In this document: positions 14,290 to 21,454 of the stretch, piece after piece
Position numbering within the stretch: position 1 is the first letter of the stretch
Layout: every line of letters starts with the position of its first letter
Source of the DNA: Campylobacteraceae bacterium
GTDB taxonomy: Bacteria > Campylobacterota > Campylobacteria > Campylobacterales > Sulfurovaceae
Direction of reading: 5' to 3'
Length of the DNA: 21,454 nt
Assembly: GCA_027023325.1 (NCBI GenBank)
Contig: JALVVQ010000002.1
Span: 1-21,454, forward strand
Translations under genes and position numbers: made by a program
Notes under the pieces: model-generated
What the model was told of the DNA's origin: nothing
The model's input: the letters and a program-made list of their open reading frames with translations, nothing else
Databases searched by the model: none

Positions 14290-15597
14290 GTGCCCTATAC
14301 ACCCCATACCCCTGCCGATGTGACACAGATGCTGGAGGTGATCGGTCTGGAGAGCGAAGAATCACTCTTTGACTCTGTGCCAGATGCACTCAAGATCGAC
14401 AGCCTGAATCTTCCCGATGGCGTAGATGAGTATACCGCCTTTGCCCAATTCAAAGCGATGGCAGCAAAAAATAGTACGGACAAAGTCTGCTTCCTTGGTG
14501 GTGGATACTATGACCATATCATTCCAGCAGCGGTTGATGCGCTTTCGATGCGTTCGGAGTTTTATACCGCCTATACGCCGTATCAGGCAGAGGCTTCGCA
14601 GGGTACACTGCAGGTGCTTTATGAGTATCAGAGCCTTATCTGTAGGTTGACTGGTATGGAGGTGAGCAATGCATCGATGTATGATGGTGCCACCGCACTG
14701 GCAGAGGCAGCACTCATGGCAGTACGGATCACCAAGCGCAACAAGATCTTCATCGACAAAGGGGTCAACCCCAGTACGATAAAAATCGTACAAACCTATC
14801 TCTCTTTTAGGGAAATCGCATCAGAGGTTGTTGATGCTGATACCGTAGAGATCGATGAGAGTGTCGCAGGGTATCTGTTTCAAAACCCCAATTTTTATGG
14901 TTCGGTGAGGGATTTTACCGCATGGGTAGAAAAACTCCATGCACACAAGGCACTGGCAGTGATGTCTACCTACCCCATCGCACTGGGCAAGATCAAAGAC
15001 CCTGGCAGTATGGGCGTGGATATCGTCACCGCTAATGGACAGTGTCTGGGGAACTATCTCAGCTTTGGTGGGCCCTCTTTTGGGATCATTGCGACCAGGG
15101 AGCAGTATATCCGAGACCTGCCCGGCCGTATCATCGGCAAGACACTGGACAAGGATGGCAAAGAGCTCTTTGTGCTGACCATGCAGGCGCGAGAGCAGCA
15201 TATCCGTAGACAGAGGGCGACTTCCAATATCTGTTCCAATCAAAATCTCATGGCACTCAGAGCCACGATCTATCTCTCACTGATGGGCAGAGAGGGGCTG
15301 GCAGAAGTAGCAGAGCTCTGCTATCAAAAAAGTATGTATCTGAAGAAAGCACTTTCTCAGCTGGAAGAGGTGAAGATCATCAACACGGAACCCACTTTCA
15401 ATGAGTTTGTCATCGAGGTGGCAGATGCAGATGCGCTATTGAACACACTCAAAGCACAAGGTTTCTATGCTGGGATCAATTTGGGCAACTTGGAAGAGAG
15501 CCGAAAAAACCAGATTCTCATTGCAGTTACTGAGAAGCGCACCAAGGCTGAGATGGATCAGCTCGTAGCTGCAATAGGAGGTGCTTTATGCGTATGA
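14290..15597 (+). CDS. gcvPA: glycine dehydrogenase (decarboxylating) subunit 1
   Basis: This is the N-terminal half of the split P protein, 435 residues, close to the usual 440-450. It pairs with GcvPB to decarboxylate glycine; this subunit does not carry the PLP lysine. Recognisable segments are MPYTPHTPADVTQMLEVIG, FLGGGYYDHIIPAAVD, FYTAYTPYQAEASQGTLQ and NASMYDGATALAEA, with TSNICSNQNLMALRATIYLS late. The start is GTG at 14290, five bases after a near-perfect AGGAGGT. Its end overlaps gcvPB by ten bases, which fits equal production of the two halves. Confidence 0.96.
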   Translation: MPYTPHTPADVTQMLEVIGLESEESLFDSVPDALKIDSLNLPDGVDEYTAFAQFKAMAAKNSTDKVCFLGGGYYDHIIPAAVDALSMRSEFYTAYTPYQAEASQGTLQVLYEYQSLICRLTGMEVSNASMYDGATALAEAALMAVRITKRNKIFIDKGVNPSTIKIVQTYLSFREIASEVVDADTVEIDESVAGYLFQNPNFYGSVRDFTAWVEKLHAHKALAVMSTYPIALGKIKDPGSMGVDIVTANGQCLGNYLSFGGPSFGIIATREQYIRDLPGRIIGKTLDKDGKELFVLTMQAREQHIRRQRATSNICSNQNLMALRATIYLSLMGREGLAEVAELCYQKSMYLKKALSQLEEVKIINTEPTFNEFVIEVADADALLNTLKAQGFYAGINLGNLEESRKNQILIAVTEKRTKAEMDQLVAAIGGALCV

Positions 15598-17039
15598 TAG
15601 AGACGATCTTTGACCTCTCTGTAGAGGGGAGGCGTGGGGTAAAACTGCCCGCTTTGGATGTACCAGTCTCTGAGGGCTTGGGACAAGCACTGTGCAGAGA
15701 GACAGCAGCCGCACTGCCACAAATGAGTGAGCTCGATGTGGTCAGACACTATACCAATCTCTCTGCCAAGAACTTCTCGATAGACAAAAACTTCTATCCG
15801 CTGGGCTCCTGTACGATGAAATACAATCCCAAGATCGCTGAGAAGGTTGCAGGGCTGGAGGGCTTTGCCGCATTGCATCCACACCTGATCACCAATGGAT
15901 GTACTGAGGAGATGCAAGGTGCGCTGGAGAGTATCGAGCAACTCCAAAGCGTACTCTGTGAGATCACAGGGATGCGGGCGTTTACGACTACGCCTCAAGC
16001 AGGGGCACATGGTGAGATGCTGGGTATCATGATGATAGATGCCTATCACCGAAGCATGGGAGATAAACGAAAATATGTCATTGTCCCTGACTCTTCACAT
16101 GGCACTAATCCTGCCACTGCCGCGATGGTAGGCTACCAAGTCATCACCATTAAATCCGATGAAAACGGCATGATGGATTTCGAAGCATTCAAAGCCAAGA
16201 TGAGTGATGAGGTGGCTGCAGTGATGCTGACAGTACCAAACACACTGGGCATCTACAACAAACGCATCAAAGAGATCTGTGATCTGGCACACAGCCATGA
16301 TGCCATGATGTACTATGATGGCGCAAATCTCAATGCCATCATGGGCAGGGTACGCCCTGGGGATATCGGGTTTGATGTGATTCACCTCAATGTTCACAAG
16401 ACCTTTGCCACACCACATGGCGGCGGTGGCCCGGGGAGTGGTCCGGTAGGTGTAAGCAAGACGCTGGAGCCATTCCTGCCAGATAGTGGTGTGGCAAAAC
16501 AAGGTGAGCAGTATGCACTTACCACGGGAGGGGCACAGAGTATCGGCAAGATCTCCCCCTTCTTTGGTAACTACGGTATCTCATTGAGAGCCTTGGTATA
16601 TATTACTATTCTAGGAGCTAACGGTATCCGTAACAGTGCTGCCAAAGCGGTGCTCAATGCCAACTATATCCGTGTCAGGCTGCGAGAGCACTTTGATATC
16701 CCCTATGATACACTCTGTATGCATGAGTGTGTCCTCTCTGCCAAAACACTGGCAAAAGAGGGGGTCACGGCGATGGATATCGCCAAGTATCTGTTGGATT
16801 TCGGTTTCCATGCACCGACAGTCTATTTCCCTCTGATCGTCAAAGAGGCGATCATGATCGAGCCCACTGAGACCGAGTCCAAGCAGACGATCGATCGCTT
16901 CTGTGACCGCATGATAGAAGCAGTCAAACTCGCGCATGAAGATGCCGCACAGTTCAAGACCTATCCGAGGACGCTGGGGGTCTGCCGACCTGATGATACC
17001 CTGGCGATCAAGCAGCTCAATGTCCGACAGCCCCTATAG
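15588..17039 (+). CDS. gcvPB: glycine dehydrogenase (decarboxylating) subunit 2
   Basis: This is the PLP-bearing half of the split P protein, 483 residues, normal for the family. It has NFSIDKNFYPLGSCTMKYNP (62-81), TTTPQAGAHGEMLG (133-146), PDSSHGTNPATAAM (167-180) and the PLP lysine Lys271 in HLNVHKTFATPHGGGGPG. With GcvPA it decarboxylates glycine and loads the remaining aminomethyl group on lipoyl-GcvH. AGGAGG lies six bases before the first ATG; a second ATG follows two codons later. The 3' end overlaps the next gene by 20 bases. Confidence 0.97.
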   Translation: MRMIETIFDLSVEGRRGVKLPALDVPVSEGLGQALCRETAAALPQMSELDVVRHYTNLSAKNFSIDKNFYPLGSCTMKYNPKIAEKVAGLEGFAALHPHLITNGCTEEMQGALESIEQLQSVLCEITGMRAFTTTPQAGAHGEMLGIMMIDAYHRSMGDKRKYVIVPDSSHGTNPATAAMVGYQVITIKSDENGMMDFEAFKAKMSDEVAAVMLTVPNTLGIYNKRIKEICDLAHSHDAMMYYDGANLNAIMGRVRPGDIGFDVIHLNVHKTFATPHGGGGPGSGPVGVSKTLEPFLPDSGVAKQGEQYALTTGGAQSIGKISPFFGNYGISLRALVYITILGANGIRNSAAKAVLNANYIRVRLREHFDIPYDTLCMHECVLSAKTLAKEGVTAMDIAKYLLDFGFHAPTVYFPLIVKEAIMIEPTETESKQTIDRFCDRMIEAVKLAHEDAAQFKTYPRTLGVCRPDDTLAIKQLNVRQPL

Positions 17040-17673
17040 GCTCATCCACTCTCCACAGTCAAGTGCTGTGGAGAACATGGCTCAGGACAGCGCACTGTTG
17101 GAAGCCTTCAATGAGGATGGAGTAGCGGTGTTTCGGCTCTATGGTTGGGAGGAGTCCGTGACTATTGGCGTCTCTCAAACCTTTGCATCCTGCGTATCAC
17201 TGGATCCCACGCTGGAAGCATACCGTGACCGCTATGCCAAGCGCATGACAGGGGGTGGTATCCTCTATCATGGGCATGACCTCTCCTATAGCCTGATCCT
17301 GCCTGTAGCGATGATGCGAGGGCTCAGTGTCAAAGAGAGTTATGCACAGATCACAGGCTTTCTACTGGATTTTTACCAAGCACTGGGGCTGGATGCCCAT
17401 TGGGCAAAAGAGGATCCGAGCATTGTACTTGCGAGTGATCCCTTTTGCCAAGTAGGCTTCGAGCCCTATGATATCATTATCCAAGGACACAAGATCGGGG
17501 GCAATGCCCAAAAACGCACCAAAAAAGCGATCTTTCAACATGGCTCTGTACCGTTACAGCGTAGTGATCATGGGATGTCGTTGGAGGAGTTGGGTGTGTC
17601 GCTGGATGAAGTAGAGGCCAGAGAGAGATTGGAAAAAGCATTCAAAAAGGCATGGCATGTATGGCATAGGTAG
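17020..17673 (+). CDS. lipoate-protein ligase/octanoyltransferase family protein, LipM-like
   Basis: A 217-residue protein of the biotin/lipoyl ligase fold (BPL_LplA_LipB). It shows RMTGGGILYHGHDLSYSLIL (75-94), equal to the RRxxGGGxVxH motif, and KIGGNAQKRTKKAIFQHGS with the conserved Lys158. It also has Cys143, fifteen residues before that lysine. Bacillus LipM octanoyltransferases carry their catalytic cysteine in the same relative place (from memory), while E. coli-type LplA does not. With lipA directly downstream and no lipB in the operon, I favour an octanoyl-ACP:GcvH transferase over a salvage ligase. It lacks the separate C-terminal LplA domain. The ATG at 17020 lies inside gcvPB with no clear ribosome site, so it relies on coupling. 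Its stop codon lies in the arm of a REP-like hairpin. Confidence 0.85.
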   Translation: MSDSPYRLIHSPQSSAVENMAQDSALLEAFNEDGVAVFRLYGWEESVTIGVSQTFASCVSLDPTLEAYRDRYAKRMTGGGILYHGHDLSYSLILPVAMMRGLSVKESYAQITGFLLDFYQALGLDAHWAKEDPSIVLASDPFCQVGFEPYDIIIQGHKIGGNAQKRTKKAIFQHGSVPLQRSDHGMSLEELGVSLDEVEARERLEKAFKKAWHVWHR

Positions 17674-17793
17674 GTGCGATAAAATCGCACGCTCTGACAT
17701 CATTTGGATGCATGGCGGTATTTTACACAGGGCCTTTCGGAAAAATGCTGGCAGCTATCCAGTTTCCAAGATGGTGCGCGTGATGCACCCTAC
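17670..17793. repeat. REP-like pair of inverted hairpins between the LipM-like gene and lipA
   Basis: Left unit: GTAGG then GTGCGAT-AAA-ATCGCAC, a perfect 7-bp stem (17674-17690). Right unit on the opposite strand: GTAGGGTGCATC at its outer end, with GGTGC/GCACC arms (17773-17789). The two outer ends (GTAGG-TGCGAT and GTAGGGTGCATC) are similar and face each other over about 80 bases with no coding sense. This is the layout of a REPIN/BIME-type doublet. GTAGGGTGC is a motif I recall from REP-like elements in several bacteria. No T-run follows either hairpin. The TAG in the left unit is the stop of the upstream gene. Confidence 0.5.
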
Positions 17794-17797
17794 AGAT

Positions 17798-17812
17798 TTG
17801 CAATAAATGCAA
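17798..17812 (+). promoter_or_regulatory. small hairpin at the lipA ribosome site
   Basis: TTGCA-ATAAA-TGCAA (17798-17812) is a perfect five-base-pair stem whose right arm shares its last AA with the AAGGAG ribosome site (17811-17816) of lipA. It is weak but could modulate access to the site. Position is the only support. Confidence 0.25.
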
Positions 17813-17821
17813 GGAGCAAAC

Positions 17822-18691
17822 ATGAGCACCACCCCACAACGCAAGCCAGAGTGGCTAAGAAAAAAGATCTCCTTCTCTGCGCAGAGAGAGATGGATCAGC
17901 TTCTTAGCGATGTCGGTCTCCATACCATCTGTCAAGAGGCGATGTGTCCCAATATCAGTGAGTGTTTTGCGCACAAACAGGCGACCTTTTTGATACTGGG
18001 AACGACCTGTACCAGACGCTGCACCTACTGTAATGTCGATACGGGTGTACCAGCCCCTGTCAATCCTGCTGAGATCATGCAGGTGACCGAGGCGGTACAG
18101 AAGCTCGGATTAGAGTATGTGGTTATCACCAGTCCTGCACGAGATGATTTGCATGATGGAGGCGCACAGCATTTTTTCGAAGTGACGCAGTATATCAGAC
18201 AGCACTCTCCACAGACCACTGTAGAGCTGTTGATCCCTGATTTCCAGGGAGATATCGATGCGATACAGACTGTACTCCAAAGCGGTGCAGCGGTGATCGG
18301 TCACAATGTCGAGACCGTACCCAGACTCTACCATGTCCGCAAAGGTGTCAAATACGAAAAGTCCCTTGAGGTACTACGAAATCTCAAACTCTACGATCCC
18401 AGCATCAAAACCAAAAGTGCCCTGATGGTAGGGCTAGGGGAGACTGCCCAAGAGATGGAAGCGGTCTTTGCCGATCTGCTGGAGGTAGGGTGTAGCTATC
18501 TCAGTATCGGACAGTATCTGGCTCCCTCTAGCGAATACGAGAAAGTTGTCGAGTATGTGCGACCCTCACAGTTCGAGGCCTACAAAAAAACCGCTCTGGA
18601 GATGGGATTTGAGTATGTCCACAGCTCACCCTATACCCGTAGCTCCTATATGGCACACGAATATCAATTGGGAGATACACCTCATGTATAA
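17822..18691 (+). CDS. lipA: lipoyl synthase
   Basis: A radical SAM enzyme that inserts two sulfurs into protein-bound octanoyl groups to make lipoyl cofactor. The 289-residue product has both iron-sulfur motifs: the auxiliary cluster C37-x4-C42-x5-C48 and the radical SAM cluster C63-x3-C67-x2-C70, plus the C-terminal RSSY (273-276) whose serine binds the auxiliary cluster. ITSPARDDLHDGGAQHF replaces the usual ITSVxRDDLxDGGA. The ATG at 17822 has AAGGAG six bases upstream; an upstream in-frame ATG at 17807 precedes the ribosome site and is not favoured. It ends eight bases inside lpdA. Here it very probably serves GcvH. Confidence 0.96.
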   Translation: MSTTPQRKPEWLRKKISFSAQREMDQLLSDVGLHTICQEAMCPNISECFAHKQATFLILGTTCTRRCTYCNVDTGVPAPVNPAEIMQVTEAVQKLGLEYVVITSPARDDLHDGGAQHFFEVTQYIRQHSPQTTVELLIPDFQGDIDAIQTVLQSGAAVIGHNVETVPRLYHVRKGVKYEKSLEVLRNLKLYDPSIKTKSALMVGLGETAQEMEAVFADLLEVGCSYLSIGQYLAPSSEYEKVVEYVRPSQFEAYKKTALEMGFEYVHSSPYTRSSYMAHEYQLGDTPHV

Positions 18692-20039
18692 ATATGACAC
18701 CATTATCATCGGCGCAGGCCCCGCAGGCTACGAACTGGCAGGACTACTAGCAGAGGGAGGCAAGCAGGTCTGCCTTATTGAAAAAACAGAGCAACGGGTA
18801 GGGGGCACCTGCTTGACAGAGGGCTGTGTGCCTGCCAAGCATTTCTTGGAGAGTGCCAGCTATATCGCAAAAGCTTCGCATTTTGAAACCTGCGGGGTAG
18901 AGATGAAGCGCAAACATTTTGAGATCGAGAAGCTCAAGTCCAGCACCCAGAGCCTGATTGAGCAGATGCGAGGAGGTATTCTCAATACACTCAAACGGCA
19001 CAAGGTAGAGATACGCTACGGCACTGCCTCTTTTCTCAGTGCGCAGACGATAGTGCTGACAGAGAGTGGGGTGCAACTCACTGCCGAGCAGATCATCATC
19101 GCCACAGGATCACGCCACCGTGACCACCCAACCATGCCACTGGTAGAGGGTAAAATCCTCTCAAGCAGAGAGGTGTTTGAGATCGACCGTATCCCTAAGT
19201 CGGTATTGGTCATAGGGGCAGGGGCGATAGGTTGTGAGTTTGCCAGCTTTTTCCATGCGATGGGCGCTGAGGTCGCGCTGGCAGAGTACACAAAGGCGAT
19301 TCTGCCTATCGAAGAAGCAGACCTTTCTCGTACGCTGAAGCGAGAGCTGGAGAGAAAAGGCATGGTTGTGCATGTGGATACAGAGGTTATCAGCCATACG
19401 GTCACAACGCAGGGTGTAGATGTCCAGATGCGTGCAGGCAAAAAGGAGCTGGAGGGTAGCTATGAAATGGTACTCATCGCTGTAGGCAGAGAGCCCAATA
19501 CCGCTTCACTGGCATTAGAAAAAGCTGGTGTAGAGAGCGAACGGGGCTTTGTTTCTGTGGATGCGCAGTATCAGTCTGTCTCAAACTCCCATATCTACGC
19601 CATCGGAGATGTGATCGCTACCCCAGCACTGGCACATGTGGCTTACTATGAGGCGAAGCGGCTCAGCCGTATCCTGTTGGGTCAGTCTGCTATGGAGCCC
19701 AGCCCTATCTTCCCCTCTGTGACCTTCAGTACGCCACAGGTAGCCAGTATCGGAGCCAGTGAAGCCAGCCTCAAAGCAGAGGGCAGGGCTGCCAAGAGCA
19801 AAAAAATCTTCTTCAAATCCAATGCCAAAGCCAAGATCAAAGGTGATGACAGCGGATTTGTTAAAGTAATCTACGATACCCAGAGCGAAGTGATCTTGGG
19901 TGCTGCGATCATCGGTAACGATGCTACAGAGCTGATTCATCTCTTTCTAATCGCTATCACTAAGCAAGTGACAGTGGGAGAGATGAGAGAGATGATCTTC
20001 GCCCATCCGACACTGAGTGAGGTCTTGGGAGAGTTGTAG
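18684..20039 (+). CDS. lpdA: dihydrolipoyl dehydrogenase (glycine cleavage L protein)
   Basis: A flavoprotein that reoxidises dihydrolipoyl-GcvH with NAD+. The 451-residue product is slightly shorter than the common 460-475. Visible are the FAD site GAGPAG (10-15), redox disulfide Cys43-Cys48 in GGTCLTEGCVPAK, NAD site GAGAIG (178-183), second FAD motif YAIGDV, and the C-terminal His441-Glu446 pair in HPTLSEVL. The ATG lies within the lipA stop region (ATGTATAA overlap) with GGGAGA about nine bases upstream. Being last in the gcv-lip operon, it is probably dedicated to glycine cleavage. A related disulfide reductase is unlikely because the active-site spacing and His-Glu pair match Lpd. Confidence 0.93.
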   Translation: MYKYDTIIIGAGPAGYELAGLLAEGGKQVCLIEKTEQRVGGTCLTEGCVPAKHFLESASYIAKASHFETCGVEMKRKHFEIEKLKSSTQSLIEQMRGGILNTLKRHKVEIRYGTASFLSAQTIVLTESGVQLTAEQIIIATGSRHRDHPTMPLVEGKILSSREVFEIDRIPKSVLVIGAGAIGCEFASFFHAMGAEVALAEYTKAILPIEEADLSRTLKRELERKGMVVHVDTEVISHTVTTQGVDVQMRAGKKELEGSYEMVLIAVGREPNTASLALEKAGVESERGFVSVDAQYQSVSNSHIYAIGDVIATPALAHVAYYEAKRLSRILLGQSAMEPSPIFPSVTFSTPQVASIGASEASLKAEGRAAKSKKIFFKSNAKAKIKGDDSGFVKVIYDTQSEVILGAAIIGNDATELIHLFLIAITKQVTVGEMREMIFAHPTLSEVLGEL

Positions 20040-20130
20040 TGCTTGATTATGTATAGGTTGCTACAGATACGCTCAAACAAACATATTTGCTTAAATTTTT
20101 TCCTCAAAATTCTTAATTATGGTGTATGCA

Positions 20131-20207
20131 TATAATCTTTTCCCTCCAACCGTGACACTTCGTGACACTCTTCTACTATACTGGAAGCATGAGGTGCTAG
20201 ATCTAGC
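20131..20207 (+). promoter_or_regulatory. promoter region of the last gene with tandem 10-mer and palindrome
   Basis: TATAAT (20131-20136) and TATACT (20177-20182) are two possible -10 elements. Between them lie two head-to-tail copies of CGTGACACT(T/C) (20151-20170), spaced one helical turn. A perfect 12-bp palindrome GCTAGATCTAGC (20196-20207) follows. The whole gap between lpdA and the lipoprotein gene is 203 bases. The repeats could bind a regulator such as an OmpR-type protein; this is only a suggestion. Confidence 0.45.
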
Positions 20208-20242
20208 TAAATGAATGAATGTAAAATATACAAGGATGAGAG

Positions 20243-21454
20243 ATGAAAAGAGAAGTAATGGTGTTTCTCGTGGCTATAGGCATAGTTATGAGTGGATGTG
20301 GGGGAGGGGGCAAGGCTGAAAACCCAGACCCTGTGGTATCTTCTGTCTTCAAAGATGACTTTAAGACTGTACTGTGTACCGAGCTTAATCACGAAGACGA
20401 TGCCTGTACTGATATTGAGGACAAGGATGGATTTGATCTGTCAAAAGACAATGTGCTGGTACTTTCTGCACCAGAAGCGATAGGTACGAGCCCGTACTTT
20501 TATTTTGAGGGTAGACGCTTTGCTCTTGTGCCTAAAGATGAAAAAGATTTTTCACCTAAAAATATGTTGGCCTATGGCCTTATGTTGTTTGCAAGAGATG
20601 CCGAGGAGCAAACAGATCTCATCAGAAGACTTTTGGATTATGGTGAAGCTAAAAAGTTTTTGGAAGAATTGGGTATCACGGGAACAAAAGATCAAAATAA
20701 AGCTATATTGGGCGCGATCAACTACAATCTTGAACGCCTGGGAGAGCAGGGTATACCAACAAAGCAAGCGTATCTTGCAGATATCAAAACAATGGCGGAG
20801 GAACTGGTAAACCTAACAGTGAAACAGATAGCACCAGATTTTACAGATATGAAGCCATTAGAGTTGCATGTAGGTATGGCTCATGTGTCTATACTGGGCA
20901 TGTCTTCTGGCAACGAGCAAGAGCTTTTTCTTCTTAGCAAAGAAGATGCTGCGCGTATAGGAGCAGAATCAAGAGCAAAATCAGACAAACCAAACGAAGT
21001 AGATAATGTTTTTGAAAAGCTAAGTTGCCAAGACAATGAAGACAAGCAAATCTATATGTACGGTGTCTATGATAGTTTCGTGACTACAAATCCTGAACCT
21101 ACGACTTTGAGTACTGCTTTGTCTGCAATGCTTGCAGGCAATCAGTATCTTGCGGGGTATGATGAGCCAGCACTCTATCCAAATATAAAAATATTTGCAG
21201 ATACACTGGGCAATCTACCTACGAACCTGACGAACGGTATCTATGCCATAGGACTTAAAGAAAATGGCATCAAATTCAAAGAGGGAGACCCTACTTTTGT
21301 AGATAGGTATTTTATAGGAGATTTGGCAGGTGCTGAGATACATGAAGGCAATGTAAGCACCCTCAGAAATACTTGGGACAGTGCAGCTACAGATGTGTAC
21401 AGTAGAAACCTTTCTGCTATTACTACCACCAATGGGCAAAGCTTGCTTTCTATG
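20243..21454 (+). CDS. unrecognised lipoprotein, 3' end outside the window
   Basis: The frame is open from ATG 20243 to the last base (404 codons, no stop). AAGGA lies six bases before the start. The N-terminus MKREVMVFLVAIGIVMSGC is a lipoprotein signal with Cys19 as the lipidated residue (Met at -3, a mild deviation), followed by a GGGG linker, so the protein is probably anchored in the outer or inner membrane facing the periplasm. The mature part is acidic and mixed helical, with a few cysteines (LCTELNHEDDACTD; KLSCQDNED) that could form disulfides, and a later segment YAIGLKENGIKF...RYFIGDLAGAE. I do not recognise a family. The sequence is AT-richer than the gcv operon: 26 G+C in the line 20941-21000 against 37 in 13441-13500. 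Confidence 0.8.
   Translation, partial: MKREVMVFLVAIGIVMSGCGGGGKAENPDPVVSSVFKDDFKTVLCTELNHEDDACTDIEDKDGFDLSKDNVLVLSAPEAIGTSPYFYFEGRRFALVPKDEKDFSPKNMLAYGLMLFARDAEEQTDLIRRLLDYGEAKKFLEELGITGTKDQNKAILGAINYNLERLGEQGIPTKQAYLADIKTMAEELVNLTVKQIAPDFTDMKPLELHVGMAHVSILGMSSGNEQELFLLSKEDAARIGAESRAKSDKPNEVDNVFEKLSCQDNEDKQIYMYGVYDSFVTTNPEPTTLSTALSAMLAGNQYLAGYDEPALYPNIKIFADTLGNLPTNLTNGIYAIGLKENGIKFKEGDPTFVDRYFIGDLAGAEIHEGNVSTLRNTWDSAATDVYSRNLSAITTTNGQSLLSM

Noticed and set aside
17704..17907. Short open frame bridging the REP-like gap into lipA
   Set aside because: It enters lipA in the wrong frame, has no ribosome site and spans repeat-like DNA.
20078..20101. Terminator after lpdA (CAAA-CATA-TTTG followed by a T run)
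   Set aside because: The stem has only four base pairs, mostly A-T, and does not directly abut the T run; too weak to call.

Overview
The window looks like a chromosomal segment of a Campylobacterota (Epsilonproteobacteria) species, most likely a free-living Sulfurovum/Sulfurimonas-type organism. The strongest sign is the minus-strand series cvpA - lysS - glyA - DUF1882-like. From memory this order is also found in Helicobacter pylori, and lysS-glyA also in Campylobacter. The split glycine dehydrogenase, the AAGGA-type ribosome sites and the short sigma70 promoters with a strong -10 fit this. The assignment is inference; no rRNA or tRNA is present.

Left part, minus strand (1-7836): one long run transcribed leftwards, gatC - pilT - cvpA - lysS - MFS exporter - jelly-roll-like lipoprotein - LysE-type exporter - glyA - start of a DUF1882-like gene. 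Three transport or envelope genes separate lysS from glyA. LysRS carries an extra four-cysteine C-terminal tail. gatC and the plus-strand gene dapE diverge from a 77-base gap with a palindromic -10 element that reads TATAAT on both strands.

Middle, plus strand (7914-12737): dapE, then an AT-rich type II restriction-modification pair (m5C methyltransferase plus Eco47II-like endonuclease, predicted GGNCC). This is followed, by stop/start overlap, by a small membrane protein, a soluble histidine kinase without a sensor domain, and an OmpR-type response regulator. The host-like signalling genes therefore appear to be transcribed from the restriction-modification promoter or through it.

Right part, plus strand (12785-20039): a complete glycine cleavage and lipoylation operon, gcvT - gcvH - gcvPA - gcvPB - LipM-like octanoyltransferase - lipA - lpdA. 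It holds all four GCS proteins plus the two enzymes needed to make lipoyl-GcvH from octanoyl-ACP. With glyA it forms the serine/glycine/one-carbon module. A REP-like pair of inverted hairpins lies between the ligase-like gene and lipA.

Right edge (20040-21454): a gap rich in regulatory-looking motifs (two -10 elements, a tandem 10-mer, a 12-bp palindrome), then an unrecognised lipoprotein gene that runs off the window.

No CRISPR array, transposase, phage gene or RNA gene was seen. No single striking new system is evident. The observations most worth following are the LysRS tail, the coupling of restriction-modification to a two-component system, the small-membrane-protein/soluble-kinase arrangement, the LipM-like cysteine, the REP-like element and the palindromic bidirectional promoter.
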